From Nocardioides panzhihuensis (GTDB lineage: Bacteria > Actinomycetota > Actinomycetes > Propionibacteriales > Nocardioidaceae), in the NCBI RefSeq assembly GCF_013408335.1, contig NZ_JACBZR010000001.1, positions 62,001 through 126,000 of the forward strand: 64,000 bases of DNA, read 5' to 3'. The notes below the pieces were generated by a model. The model saw only the letters and a program-made list of their open reading frames with translations, was not told the DNA's origin and ran no database searches. Positions 16,716 through 26,115 of the stretch are shown piece after piece (position 1 is the stretch's first letter; every line of letters begins with the position of its first letter). Position numbers and translations under genes: made by a program.

Positions 16716-18515
16716 ATGAACGACGCCGTTCGCGACGACTCGTTGCGCCTCGCCCAGCCGGCAGACGCCCATTCCCAGGAAGAGTGGGAGGCGGCGACCG
16801 CTGCTGTCCTCCGCAAGAGCGGTCGGCTGACGTCCGACGACGCCGACTCCCTCGTCTGGGACAAGCTGACCCGCACCTCGCTCGACGGACTCCGGATCGC
16901 CCCGCTCGGGCTGCCGGACACGTCCTTCGCCGACGTGGCCCGTCCCGCACGCTCCGGCCCCTGGGACATCCGCTCCCTCGTCTCCGGGCTCTCTGGGCTC
17001 TCCGGGGTCGACGCGAAGTCGGCCAACGAGGCCGCCCTGGTCGACCTGGACGGTGGGGTCTCCTCACTGTGGGTCGCCGCCGACGAGACCACCGACCTCG
17101 CCGTGCTCCTCGACAAGGTGCTCCTCGACCTGGCGCCGATCGTGCTCGACGCGCCGATCGGCGCGGTCAAGGTCGCACAGGGCCTGCTCGCCCTGATCGC
17201 CGAGCGTGGCACCGGCCTGCACGCCGCGACCAACCTGGGTGCTGACCCGATGGGTGCGCTGCTGCGCGACCTGCCGCTGGCGCCCGACGAGGCCTTTGCC
17301 GAGCTGGTCGACCTCGCTCGGCTGGCCCAGGGGATCGGGGTGCGCGCGATCGTGGTCGACGCCACCGCCGCCCATGACATCGGCGCCTCCGACGTCCAGG
17401 AGCTCGGCTGGTCGATCGCGGTGGGCGTCGCGTATCTGCGCGCGCTGACCGAGGCGGGATTCTCGCCCGCCGTGGCGGCTGCGCTGATCGAGTTCCGCTA
17501 CGCCGCGACCGACGAGCAGTTCCCCACGATCGCCAAGCTTCGAGCCGCCCGCCAGCTCTGGTCCCGCGTGCTCGAGCTCTCCGGGTGCGAGGGCGTGGAG
17601 ATGCGTGTCCACGCGGTGAGCTCGCGGCCGATGCTGTCGAAGTACGACCCCTACGTGAACATGCTGCGCGGCACCGTCGCCGCCTTCGCCGCCGGTGTCG
17701 GCGGGGCCGACGCGGTGACCGTGCTGCCCTTCGACTCCGCCAACGGCGTACCGGACGGGTTCGGGCGCCGGATCGCCCGCAACGTGTCCCACCTGCTGAT
17801 CGACGAGTCCCACGTCGCGGCCGTCGCGGACCCGGCCGGTGGCTCCTTCGCCGTCGAGAAGCTGACCGCCGACATGGCCGCCGCGGGCTGGGAGGCGTTC
17901 ATCCAGCTCGAGGAGGAGTGGACCGGGGCCAACGCCGTCGGCGGCCACGACTTCTCGCCCTTCCGCGACCGTGTCGCCGCGGTCGCGGCCGAGCGGGAGA
18001 AGGCGATCGCGCGGCGCAAGCGGCCGATCACCGGGCTCACGGAGTTCCCCAACCTCGCCGAGACGCTCCCCGAGCGGCCCGCTGACCCGCTGAACGACCG
18101 GGCCGTGCGCTACGGCGCCTCCTTCGAGGCTCTGCGCGACGCCCCGGCCACCGGCAAGGTCTTCCTCGCCACCATCGGCACGGTCGCCCAGCACACCGCC
18201 CGGGCGACCTTCGCGACCAACCTGCTCGCCGCCGGCGGCATCGGCGTCGAGGTCGCCGGCGCGACCAGCGACGCCGAGGAGCTCACCGGGAAGTACCGCT
18301 CGGCCGGCGCACCGCCGGTCGTCTGCCTGGCCGGGTCGGACAAGACGTACGCCGCATGGGGTGCAGACGCGATCGCAGCCCTCCGTGAGGCGGGTGCCAC
18401 GCACGTGATCATCGCCGGGAAGCCCGACGCCGTCGACGCCGAGGTGGACGACGCCGCCTCGATGGGCGTCGACGCGCTCGCCTTCCTGACCGCTACGAGG
18501 GAGAAGCTCTCATGA
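16716..18515 (+). CDS. mutA: Methylmalonyl-CoA mutase small (beta) subunit
   Basis: A 599-residue subunit of adenosylcobalamin-dependent methylmalonyl-CoA mutase, which interconverts methylmalonyl-CoA and succinyl-CoA. It has the TIM-barrel domain of the family ([40 protein letters not shown] blocks) followed by a degenerate cobalamin-binding domain. That C-terminal domain lacks the DxHxxG histidine, as expected for the non-catalytic subunit. A TAAGGT hexamer ends seven bases before the ATG, suggesting a leaderless transcript. It overlaps mutB by four bases (ATGA). Confidence 0.93.
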   Translation: MNDAVRDDSLRLAQPADAHSQEEWEAATAAVLRKSGRLTSDDADSLVWDKLTRTSLDGLRIAPLGLPDTSFADVARPARSGPWDIRSLVSGLSGLSGVDAKSANEAALVDLDGGVSSLWVAADETTDLAVLLDKVLLDLAPIVLDAPIGAVKVAQGLLALIAERGTGLHAATNLGADPMGALLRDLPLAPDEAFAELVDLARLAQGIGVRAIVVDATAAHDIGASDVQELGWSIAVGVAYLRALTEAGFSPAVAAALIEFRYAATDEQFPTIAKLRAARQLWSRVLELSGCEGVEMRVHAVSSRPMLSKYDPYVNMLRGTVAAFAAGVGGADAVTVLPFDSANGVPDGFGRRIARNVSHLLIDESHVAAVADPAGGSFAVEKLTADMAAAGWEAFIQLEEEWTGANAVGGHDFSPFRDRVAAVAAEREKAIARRKRPITGLTEFPNLAETLPERPADPLNDRAVRYGASFEALRDAPATGKVFLATIGTVAQHTARATFATNLLAAGGIGVEVAGATSDAEELTGKYRSAGAPPVVCLAGSDKTYAAWGADAIAALREAGATHVIIAGKPDAVDAEVDDAASMGVDALAFLTATREKLS

Positions 18516-20698
18516 CGATTCCCAGCTCCTTCAAGGGCATCCCCCTTCTGGGCGACTCCGCGCCCGAGGAGGTCTCGACAGGCTCGACCTCCGGTGGGAC
18601 GCCGTGGCTGAGCCCCGAGGGCATCGAGATCCAGCCGGCGTACGGACCTGCGGATCTCGACGGGCTCGACGCGCTCGACACCTTCCCGGGGCTGAGCCCG
18701 TTCCTGCGCGGGCCCTATCCGACGATGTACACGACGCAGCCGTGGACGATCCGGCAATACGCCGGGTTCTCGACCGCTGAGGAGTCCAACGCGTTCTACC
18801 GCCGCAACCTGGCCGCCGGCCAGAAGGGCCTCTCGGTCGCCTTCGACCTCGCCACCCACCGCGGCTACGACTCCGACCACCCGCGGGTGCGCGGCGACGT
18901 CGGCATGGCGGGCGTGGCGATCGACTCGATCTACGACACGCGCACGCTCTTCGACGGCATCCCGCTCGACGAGATGTCCGTCTCGATGACGATGAACGGT
19001 GCGGTGCTGCCGGTGCTGGCGCTCTACATCGCCGCCGCCGAGGAGCAGGGGGTGAAGCCGGAGCAGCTGGCCGGGACCATCCAGAACGACATCCTCAAGG
19101 AGTTCATGGTCCGCAACACCTACATCTACCCGCCGGCGGCGTCGATGCGGATCATCGGCGACATCTTCTCCTACACCGCCGCCAAGATGCCCCGGTTCAA
19201 CTCGATCTCGATCTCCGGCTACCACATGCAGGAGGCCGGTGCGACGGCCGACCTCGAGCTCGCCTACACGCTGGCCGACGGGGTCGAATACCTGCGGACC
19301 GGTCTCGCCGCCGGGCTCGACGTCGACGCCTTCGCGCCTCGGCTGAGCTTCTTCTGGGCGATCGGGATGAACTTCTTCATGGAGGTCGCCAAGATGCGCG
19401 CGGCCCGCGCGCTGTGGTCCCGTCTGGTCTCGCAGTTCGACCCGTCCAACCCGAAGTCGCTATCGCTGCGGACCCACTCGCAGACCTCCGGATGGTCGCT
19501 GACCGCCCAGGACGTCTTCAACAACGTCGGCCGCACCGCGATCGAGGCGATGGCCGCGACCCAGGGGCACACCCAGTCGCTGCACACGAACGCGCTGGAC
19601 GAGGCGATCGCGCTGCCGACCGACTTCTCCGCCCGCATCGCCCGCAACACCCAGCTGCTGCTGCAGCAGGAGTCCGGCACCACCGAGATCATCGACCCGT
19701 GGGGCGGCTCCTACTACGTCGAGAAGCTCACCCACGACCTCGCCGAGCGGGCCTGGGCCCACATCCAGGAGGCCGAGGCGGCCGGTGGGATGGCCAAGGC
19801 GATCGAGCAGGGCATCCCGAAGATGCGCATCGAGGAGGCCGCGGCTCGCACCCAGGCGCGTCTCGACTCCGGTGCCCAGAAGCTGATCGGCGTCAACACC
19901 TTCCGGCTCGCCTCCGAGGACCGGCTCGACGTGCTCAAGGTCGACAACGACCAGGTCTACAAGCAGCAGCTCGCCAAGCTCGAGCGTCTCCGTGCGGAGC
20001 GCAACGACGAGGACGTACGCCGCAGCCTGGAGGCCATCACGAACGCGGCCGGTGCGACGAGCGAGCCCAGCGGCACCGGCAACCTGGACGGCAACCTGCT
20101 CAAGCTGGCCGTCGACGCGGCTCGGGCCAAGGCGACCGTCGGCGAGATCTCCGACGCGATGGAGAAGGCGTGGGGACGGCACCAAGCCGTCATCCGTACC
20201 ATCTCCGGTGTGTATCGGGACGAGGCGACGACGTCGGGTGACTCGAAGGTCACCGAGGTGCTGGAGGCGACCAAGGACTTCGAGGAGGCCGAGGGTCGCC
20301 GTCCGCGGATCCTGGTCGCGAAGATGGGCCAGGACGGCCACGACCGTGGCCAGAAGGTCGTGGTCACGGCCTTTGCCGACCTCGGCTTCGACGTCGATGT
20401 GGGCCCGCTGTTCTCCACGCCCGAGGAGGTCGCGCAGCAGGCGGTCGACGCCGACGTACACATCGTCGGGGTCTCGTCGCTGGCTGCCGGTCACCTCGCG
20501 CTGCTCCCTGCGCTGAAGGCGGCGCTGGAGGAGCAGGGTCGCCCGGACATCATGATCGTCATCGGCGGGGTCATCCCGCCCGACGACGTGGCCACGCTCG
20601 AGCAGATGGGCGCGGCCGCGGTCTTCCTCCCGGGCACGGTGATCGCCGACTCCGCCATCGACCTGCTCGGACGCCTGCGCGAGCAGCTCGATCACTGA
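18512..20698 (+). CDS. mutB: Methylmalonyl-CoA mutase large (alpha) subunit
   Basis: A 728-residue catalytic subunit. The TIM barrel includes the substrate-binding [15 protein letters not shown] block ([20 protein letters not shown] near residue 73) and [16 protein letters not shown]. The C-terminal cobalamin domain has GQDGHDRG with Asp608, His610 and Gly613 of the DxHxxG motif; His610 is the lower cobalt ligand. Translation is coupled to mutA by a 4-base overlap. The N-terminus carries an extra [11 protein letters not shown] stretch. Its DNA (18571-18589, GGTCTCGACAGGCTCGACC) resembles the dispersed intergenic repeat found at 20704 and 35128, so a repeat may have been captured in the reading frame. 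Confidence 0.95.
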   Translation: MTIPSSFKGIPLLGDSAPEEVSTGSTSGGTPWLSPEGIEIQPAYGPADLDGLDALDTFPGLSPFLRGPYPTMYTTQPWTIRQYAGFSTAEESNAFYRRNLAAGQKGLSVAFDLATHRGYDSDHPRVRGDVGMAGVAIDSIYDTRTLFDGIPLDEMSVSMTMNGAVLPVLALYIAAAEEQGVKPEQLAGTIQNDILKEFMVRNTYIYPPAASMRIIGDIFSYTAAKMPRFNSISISGYHMQEAGATADLELAYTLADGVEYLRTGLAAGLDVDAFAPRLSFFWAIGMNFFMEVAKMRAARALWSRLVSQFDPSNPKSLSLRTHSQTSGWSLTAQDVFNNVGRTAIEAMAATQGHTQSLHTNALDEAIALPTDFSARIARNTQLLLQQESGTTEIIDPWGGSYYVEKLTHDLAERAWAHIQEAEAAGGMAKAIEQGIPKMRIEEAAARTQARLDSGAQKLIGVNTFRLASEDRLDVLKVDNDQVYKQQLAKLERLRAERNDEDVRRSLEAITNAAGATSEPSGTGNLDGNLLKLAVDAARAKATVGEISDAMEKAWGRHQAVIRTISGVYRDEATTSGDSKVTEVLEATKDFEEAEGRRPRILVAKMGQDGHDRGQKVVVTAFADLGFDVDVGPLFSTPEEVAQQAVDADVHIVGVSSLAAGHLALLPALKAALEEQGRPDIMIVIGGVIPPDDVATLEQMGAAAVFLPGTVIADSAIDLLGRLREQLDH

Positions 20699-20703
20699 CG
20701 GCC

Positions 20704-20755
20704 TCGAGACCAACACGGTCCCATCGAGCGCGACAGCGGGCTGTGTTGGTCTCGA
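20704..20755. repeat. Dispersed inverted repeat, copy 1 (mutB-kinase gap)
   Basis: TCGAGACCAACAC (20704-20716) pairs perfectly with GTGTTGGTCTCGA (20743-20755) and is followed by GGCTCGACCAGCG at about 20778. The copy at 35128-35185 has the same arms, the same GTG/CCA flanks and similar outer parts. It may also act as a terminator for mutB. Confidence 0.8.
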
Positions 20756-20840
20756 CACGCTCGCTGACGCTCGCGGCTCGACCAGCGGGTACCCGAATAT
20801 GTCCACGCCAGGGGCGTCGGGCTCGTCTAGCCTCAAAGGT

Positions 20841-22538
20841 GTGACGGACCTACGCCCCGGGTGGGCATACGGGGACGGGCTGATGAGGGTCGGGGCCTAC
20901 GAGATCCTCAGCAAGCTCGGTGAGGGCGGCATGGGCGTCGTCCATCTGGCTCGCCACGAGGAGACCGGCGAGCGGGTGGCGCTGAAGGTGCTGCGTACGC
21001 ATGTCGTCGGAGACGAGGAGACTCGCGCCCGGCTGGAGCGCGAGGTCCGGTCGCTGGGGCAGGTGCACAGCCCCTGGGTCGCGGAGATCCTCGACGCCGA
21101 CCCCTATGGGGACCATCCCTACGTCGCCACCCGCTACGTGCCGGGGCCGACCCTCCACGACCGGATCAAGGACGACGGTCCGATCCGCGGTGAGGACCGG
21201 TTCTGGCTGGCGCGCTGCCTGGCCGCCGGGGTCGCGGCCTGCCACGACGCCGACGTGCTGCACCGTGACGTAAAGCCTTCCAACGTCGTGATGGAGGGGC
21301 GTACGCCGGTGCTCATCGACTTCGGGCTGGCCCGGGTCGCCGACGATCCCAAGATCACGCTGACCGGCTGGCTGGTCGGCACGCCGGGATATCTGGCGCC
21401 GGAGATCCTGGAAGGGGTGCCGGCGACGGCTGCCAGCGATGTGCACTCGTGGGCGGCCACCACGGCCTATGCGCTGCTAGGCAGACCCCCGTTCGGCACC
21501 GGTCCCTCGATGGCGGTCCTGGATCGCGTACGCCGCGGCCAGCACGATCTCGACGGAGTCGAGGGGTCGATGCGCGAGGTCCTGGCGGCGGCGCTGGCGA
21601 CCGATCCCGCGGACCGACCCGGCCTCGAGGAGCTGCGCGAGTGGCTGATGGAGCCTGAGGTGGCGTGGTCCGGAGGTGGCGACGCCGCGGCGGTCACCAA
21701 GGTCCTGCCGGTGACGATGCCGCTGGCCGCCGCGCCGGTGGACGCCGTGCAGCCGAAGGCGACGCTGGTCGACCCGGCCGCCGCCGGTGATGCCCTGACC
21801 GAGGTGGAGGAGGTGCCGCCGACCGCGGTGACCGCCACGGATGCGCCGGCCGAGCCCGTCGTCGTGCGCCGGTTCGATCCGCAGTCGCCGCCACCGGCGC
21901 CGCAGCCCGAGTCGGGGTGGAGCCCGCCCAGCAAGCACAAGAACCTCAGACGCTGGCCGGGTCCGAGGCACTTCCTGGTCCTCGTCGCGCTCGCCGCGAT
22001 CCTCGCCGGGGTCGTGGCTGCGTACCCGTTCTTGGGTGTGGCCCTGCTCTGCGCCGGGGTCTGGCTGGTGCGAGCCGTGTCGCTGGCCGCCGACCAGCTG
22101 TCGAAGCGCCGCGAGGCGCGTGGGCGCAAGTGGTACGACGGGATGTGGGCCCTCGTCCGCTCACCGTGGGACCTGGTGCGTGCCATCCCGGGAACCGTGG
22201 TGCTGACTGCGTTGACGGGGGTGATCGCGGCTGCCGTCGGGTTGGGCTGCTACGTCCTCGGGCTGCCGCCGACGGCCGCGCTCTACGCCGCCGCGATGAC
22301 CTTCATGTCCGCGGCCTGGCTCGCCTCGCAACGGGTCCGTGACACCGTCGGCCCGATCGTCCGCGTCGCGTCCTCGCCACCCCAGCGTTGGATCGTCGCC
22401 GTCATCGCCCTGGCGATCCTCGCCGCGGCCGCCGCCTGGTTCGCGCTGCAGGTGGGCGTCTCGTGGATGCCCCTCGACGACGGGCGGGCGGACCAGCTGC
22501 CCGGTGCCGTCCGCGACGTCCTGCGAGACGCTCGCTGA
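20841..22538 (+). CDS. Membrane Ser/Thr protein kinase (PknB-like)
   Basis: A 565-residue kinase. The catalytic domain (residues about 20-275) has the glycine loop LGEGGMG, catalytic Lys49 in VALKVL, HRDVKPSN with Asp143, DFG at Asp160 and APE in YLAPEIL. A proline/alanine-rich linker follows. The C-terminal 190 residues hold about five hydrophobic helices and no extracellular sensor domain, unlike PASTA-type PknB. The GTG start is preferred over longer and shorter in-frame starts because TAGCCT ends seven bases upstream (leaderless signature). It sits between mutB and meaB. Confidence 0.88.
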   Translation: MTDLRPGWAYGDGLMRVGAYEILSKLGEGGMGVVHLARHEETGERVALKVLRTHVVGDEETRARLEREVRSLGQVHSPWVAEILDADPYGDHPYVATRYVPGPTLHDRIKDDGPIRGEDRFWLARCLAAGVAACHDADVLHRDVKPSNVVMEGRTPVLIDFGLARVADDPKITLTGWLVGTPGYLAPEILEGVPATAASDVHSWAATTAYALLGRPPFGTGPSMAVLDRVRRGQHDLDGVEGSMREVLAAALATDPADRPGLEELREWLMEPEVAWSGGGDAAAVTKVLPVTMPLAAAPVDAVQPKATLVDPAAAGDALTEVEEVPPTAVTATDAPAEPVVVRRFDPQSPPPAPQPESGWSPPSKHKNLRRWPGPRHFLVLVALAAILAGVVAAYPFLGVALLCAGVWLVRAVSLAADQLSKRREARGRKWYDGMWALVRSPWDLVRAIPGTVVLTALTGVIAAAVGLGCYVLGLPPTAALYAAAMTFMSAAWLASQRVRDTVGPIVRVASSPPQRWIVAVIALAILAAAAAWFALQVGVSWMPLDDGRADQLPGAVRDVLRDAR

Positions 22539-22560
22539 CCGATTGGCTAGGGTGCTGGCC

Positions 22561-23541
22561 ATGCCAGGGCCCGACGTACAAGACCTTCTCGACGGCATCA
22601 GCGACGGCAAGCGGGCGGCGGTGTCACGAGCGATCACCTTGGTGGAGTCGACCAAGCCGCAGCACCGCGACATCGCCCGCGAGCTGCTCACCAAGCTCCC
22701 GGCGGGCGACACCGTGCGGGTCGGGATCTCGGGGGTGCCGGGGGTCGGCAAGTCGACCTTCATCGAGGCGCTCGGCAGCCGGCTGACCGCCAACGGCCTC
22801 AAGGTCGGGGTGCTGGCGGTCGACCCGTCCTCGGTACGCACCGGCGGCTCCGTCCTGGGCGACAAGACGCGTATGCAGCGACTCTCGGTGGACCCCAACG
22901 CCTTCATCCGGCCCTCGCCGTCCGCCGGGACGCTCGGCGGCGTCGCCCGGGCGACCGTGCAGGCGATGGCGGTGCTGGAGGCTGCCGGGTACGACGTGGT
23001 GCTGGTCGAGACGGTCGGCGTCGGTCAGTCCGAGGTGACGGTCGCGGGGATGGTGGACACGTTCCTGTTCCTCACCATCGCGCGCACCGGCGACCAGCTG
23101 CAGGGCATCAAGAAGGGCATCCTGGAGATCGCCGACGTGATCGCGGTCAACAAGGCGGACCCCGATGACCCCAACCGTGCCCAGGAGGCGCGTGCGGCCG
23201 CGCGCGAGCTCGCCGGCGCGCTCCGGCTGGTGCGCTCGCGCGAGGAGTGGGCGCCTCCGGTGGTCACCGCCTCGGCGCTGCACGACGCGGGGGTCGACTC
23301 GGTCTGGGAGCAGGTGATGGCCCATCGCGAGCACCTCGGCGAGGACGGCCTGCACACCAAGCGCGCCGAGCAGCAGCTCGACTTCACCTGGGCGCTCGTC
23401 CGCGACGAGCTCGACCAGCGGCTCAAGCACTCCGAAGGCGTCAAGGCGATCCGCGACCAGGTGCGTGCCGAGGTGCTCTCCGGGGAGCTTCCGGCGACCG
23501 TCGCCGCGGACCGGATCCTCGCCGCCTACGACAGGGATTAG
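22561..23541 (+). CDS. meaB: Methylmalonyl-CoA mutase-associated GTPase
   Basis: A 326-residue G3E-family GTPase that gates cofactor loading and protects methylmalonyl-CoA mutase. Walker A is GVPGVGKST (residues 58-66). Downstream lie VDPSS, the switch-like VETVGVGQSE and the base-recognition NKAD near residue 199. Length and motifs fit MeaB/ArgK. A TAGGGT hexamer ends seven bases before the ATG, so the gene probably has its own leaderless promoter despite lying only 22 bp after the kinase. It belongs functionally to mutAB. Confidence 0.93.
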   Translation: MPGPDVQDLLDGISDGKRAAVSRAITLVESTKPQHRDIARELLTKLPAGDTVRVGISGVPGVGKSTFIEALGSRLTANGLKVGVLAVDPSSVRTGGSVLGDKTRMQRLSVDPNAFIRPSPSAGTLGGVARATVQAMAVLEAAGYDVVLVETVGVGQSEVTVAGMVDTFLFLTIARTGDQLQGIKKGILEIADVIAVNKADPDDPNRAQEARAAARELAGALRLVRSREEWAPPVVTASALHDAGVDSVWEQVMAHREHLGEDGLHTKRAEQQLDFTWALVRDELDQRLKHSEGVKAIRDQVRAEVLSGELPATVAADRILAAYDRD

Positions 23542-23553
23542 TCTGACAGGACC

Positions 23554-24750
23554 ATGCTGGAGCCTGCTGCCTTCCTCGCCGAGCGAGTCGATGCCTACGA
23601 CGCCGAGCTGATCGACCTGCGCCGCGACATCCACGCGCACCCGGAGCTCTCCTGGCAGGAGCATCGCACCACCGAGCTGATCGTCGAGCGGCTGGAGAAG
23701 GCCGGTTGGCAGGTCGACCGGCCGTCCACGACCGGGCTGATCGCCGACCTGGGCGGGGACGGGACGGACTCGAAGGTCGTCGCGCTGCGCGGCGACATGG
23801 ACGCCCTGCCCGTCGACGACGTCACCACCGACGTCTGGACGAGCACCGTCCCCGGGGTCGCCCACGCCTGCGGCCACGACGTGCACACCACAGCCCTGCT
23901 CGGCGCCGGTCTGGCGCTGGCCGACCTGCACCGGGAGTCACCGTTGCCCGGGGGCGTACGCCTGCTGTTCCAGCCCGCCGAGGAGGTCATGCCCGGCGGT
24001 GCGCTTCACCTGATGAGCCTGGGTGCGCTCGACGACGTGGAGCGGATCTTCGCGCTGCACTGCGACCCGACCGTGGACGTCGGGCGCGTCGGGCTCCGTT
24101 CCGGGTCGCTGACCAGCGCGTCCGACGTGATCGATGTGCATCTCAGCGGCACCGGCGGTCACACCTCGCGTCCGCACCTGACCGGTGACCTGGTCTTCGC
24201 GCTCGCCAAGGTGACCACCGAGCTACCTGTGATCCTGAGCCGGCGGATGGACCCCCGAGCCGGCATCAGCGTGGTGTGGGGCAAGGTCTCGGCCGGCCTG
24301 GCCCACAACGTGATCCCCGCCCACGGCTCTGTCGGAGGAACGGTGCGGATCCTCGACAGCGACGCCTGGAGCGAGGTCGAGCACGTGGTGCGCGAGGTCG
24401 TCGCGGAGATCATCGCCCCCTACGGCGTGACGGCTGCGGTCGACTACACACGAGGCGTCCCGCCGGTGAGCAACGACGAGGAGTCCCACCAGATCCTCGT
24501 CGACACGGTCAGCGACCTCCTCGGCGAGCGGGGCGCGGTCGTCTCCGCGCAGAGCCTCGGTGGCGAGGACTTCGGCTGGTATCAGGAGCAGGTCCCGGGG
24601 TCGATGTTCCGCCTCGGCGTACGCACTCCCGGCGGCCCCACCTACGACCTCCACCAGGGCGACCTGCGGATCGACGAGCGCGCGGTCGGTGTCGGCGCCA
24701 AGGTCCTGGCCGCCGCCGCCCATCGCGCCCTCGCCCCGCCGAATCGGTAG
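23554..24750 (+). CDS. M20-family amidohydrolase (hippurate hydrolase/aminoacylase-like)
   Basis: A 398-residue metallopeptidase-fold enzyme. Metal-binding and catalytic blocks are visible: DIHAHPELSWQEHRT near residue 26, LRGDMDALPV near 90, ACGHDVHTTALLG near 108, FQPAEEVMPGGA near 139, and a late GGEDFGWY near 335. Relatives hydrolyse N-acyl amino acids, hippurate or indole-acetyl conjugates in the cytoplasm; the substrate is unknown. It starts 12 bp after meaB. TAGTCT lies nine bases before the ATG and AGGA four bases before it, so the initiation mode is unclear. Confidence 0.88.
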   Translation: MLEPAAFLAERVDAYDAELIDLRRDIHAHPELSWQEHRTTELIVERLEKAGWQVDRPSTTGLIADLGGDGTDSKVVALRGDMDALPVDDVTTDVWTSTVPGVAHACGHDVHTTALLGAGLALADLHRESPLPGGVRLLFQPAEEVMPGGALHLMSLGALDDVERIFALHCDPTVDVGRVGLRSGSLTSASDVIDVHLSGTGGHTSRPHLTGDLVFALAKVTTELPVILSRRMDPRAGISVVWGKVSAGLAHNVIPAHGSVGGTVRILDSDAWSEVEHVVREVVAEIIAPYGVTAAVDYTRGVPPVSNDEESHQILVDTVSDLLGERGAVVSAQSLGGEDFGWYQEQVPGSMFRLGVRTPGGPTYDLHQGDLRIDERAVGVGAKVLAAAAHRALAPPNR

Positions 24751-24826
24751 GAACGGCGAGCCGAGAAATCACCTGTGGGCGACGAAACGGGAGTTTTCGT
24801 CGCCCACACGTGCAGTATTCGGCGGG
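24735..24826. terminator. Nested inverted-repeat terminator between convergent genes
   Basis: An inner perfect 14-bp stem (24774-24787 with 24795-24808, 7-base loop) lies inside an outer perfect 10-bp stem (24735-24744 with 24817-24826). The left outer arm lies in the last codons of the amidohydrolase gene, and the right outer arm abuts the stop codon of the permease gene. It probably terminates transcription from both sides. Confidence 0.8.
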
Positions 24827-26110
24827 TCAGCCTTTTCGATATGGCACGCCGTCGGCGGCAGGTGCACGTGAGTGCCCGACCAGGCCGGCGACGGCGAAGA
24901 TCGTCACCACGTACGGCAGCATCAGCATGAACTGCGACGGCACCGGCGAGCCGATGACCGAGAGCACCGACTCGACGTTGGACGCGAAGCCGAAGAGCAG
25001 CGCCGCCAGGGTGGCCTTGATCGGGTCCCACTTGCCGAAGATGACCGCAGCCAAGGCGATATAGCCCGCACCGCCGGTCATCTCGCGACCGAAGGACGGC
25101 ACCGAGACGAGCGTGTACGTCGCCCCGCCGATGCCCACGATCGCGCCGGCCAGCAGCACCGTCCGATAGCGAGTGGCGATCACGTCGATGCCGACGGTGT
25201 CGGCGGCCTTCGGGTGCTCGCCGACCGCACGGACGCGCAGGCCCCACTTGGAGCGGTAGAGCGCCCAGGCGACCAGGAAGACCGCGGCGTACATCACGTA
25301 GACCAGCACGGTCTGGCGGAAGAAGATCGGGCCGAGGACCGGGATGCCGGACAGCAGCGGGATCTCCAGGCGCGGGAAGTGCGGAGGGTTGTTGAGCGCG
25401 CCGGCGTTCCCGGAGAGGACCTGGGAGAACATGAAGCTGGTGAACCCGATCACCAGCACGTTGAGGACGACGCCCACGATGACCTGCTCCACCCAGTAGG
25501 TGATCGCGAAGAGACCGAGCAGCAGCGCGACGAGCATGCCGGCGACCATCGCCGCGACCAGTCCCGCCCACGGCGACCCGGTGATCGAGGCGGTGATCGC
25601 CGCGCCGAAGGCGCCGAAGAGCAGCTGCCCGTCGATGGCGATGTTGACCACGCCCGCGCGCTCACCGACTACGCCGCCCAGCGCACCGAACACCAGAGGC
25701 ACCGCCAGCGCGAGCGCGCCGGCGAGCAGACCGACCACGGGAAGGGTCTTGCCCGCGACCGCCCAGGCCAGGAAGCCGCTCACCGCGAACACCGCGAAGG
25801 CAGCGATCACGACCAGGGGAGTCTTGAGCCTGGAGTAGGACCGCCAGGCGGCGAACGCCGTGCAGAGCAGGCACAACAGCACAGCGGCCCAGACGATGCC
25901 GTTGGCGGGGAGCGAGACGTCCGGGATGGCGAACCAGTCGCCTTCGCGGCTCCACCGGAAGGTGGAGTCACCCTCGCGAGGGCTCACCAGGACGAGGAGC
26001 GCCACCAGGATCGTGAACACGCTCATGACGATCGGCGGCTTCCACAGGCCGGGGATGCGTTCGGCGACGCCCTTGGCGTCGGCCTGGACCGGAAGATCGA
26101 CAGCAGACAC
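24827..26110 (-). CDS. Nucleoside-type ABC transporter permease (NupQ/BmpG-like)
   Basis: A 427-residue polytopic permease of the branched-chain/simple-sugar ABC class. The C-terminal half has the family blocks GALGGVVGERAGVVNIAIDGQ (in part), KWGLRVRAVGEHPKAADTVGI and GGAGYIALAAVIFGKWDP. An N-terminal extension of about 110 residues carries two to three extra helices. With the adjacent permease, ATPase and BMP lipoprotein it forms a complete importer of the purine/pyrimidine nucleoside type. It starts five bases after the stop of the upstream permease gene, indicating one operon. Confidence 0.88.
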   Translation of the reverse strand: MSAVDLPVQADAKGVAERIPGLWKPPIVMSVFTILVALLVLVSPREGDSTFRWSREGDWFAIPDVSLPANGIVWAAVLLCLLCTAFAAWRSYSRLKTPLVVIAAFAVFAVSGFLAWAVAGKTLPVVGLLAGALALAVPLVFGALGGVVGERAGVVNIAIDGQLLFGAFGAAITASITGSPWAGLVAAMVAGMLVALLLGLFAITYWVEQVIVGVVLNVLVIGFTSFMFSQVLSGNAGALNNPPHFPRLEIPLLSGIPVLGPIFFRQTVLVYVMYAAVFLVAWALYRSKWGLRVRAVGEHPKAADTVGIDVIATRYRTVLLAGAIVGIGGATYTLVSVPSFGREMTGGAGYIALAAVIFGKWDPIKATLAALLFGFASNVESVLSVIGSPVPSQFMLMLPYVVTIFAVAGLVGHSRAPAADGVPYRKG

Positions 26111-26115
26111 AGTGC

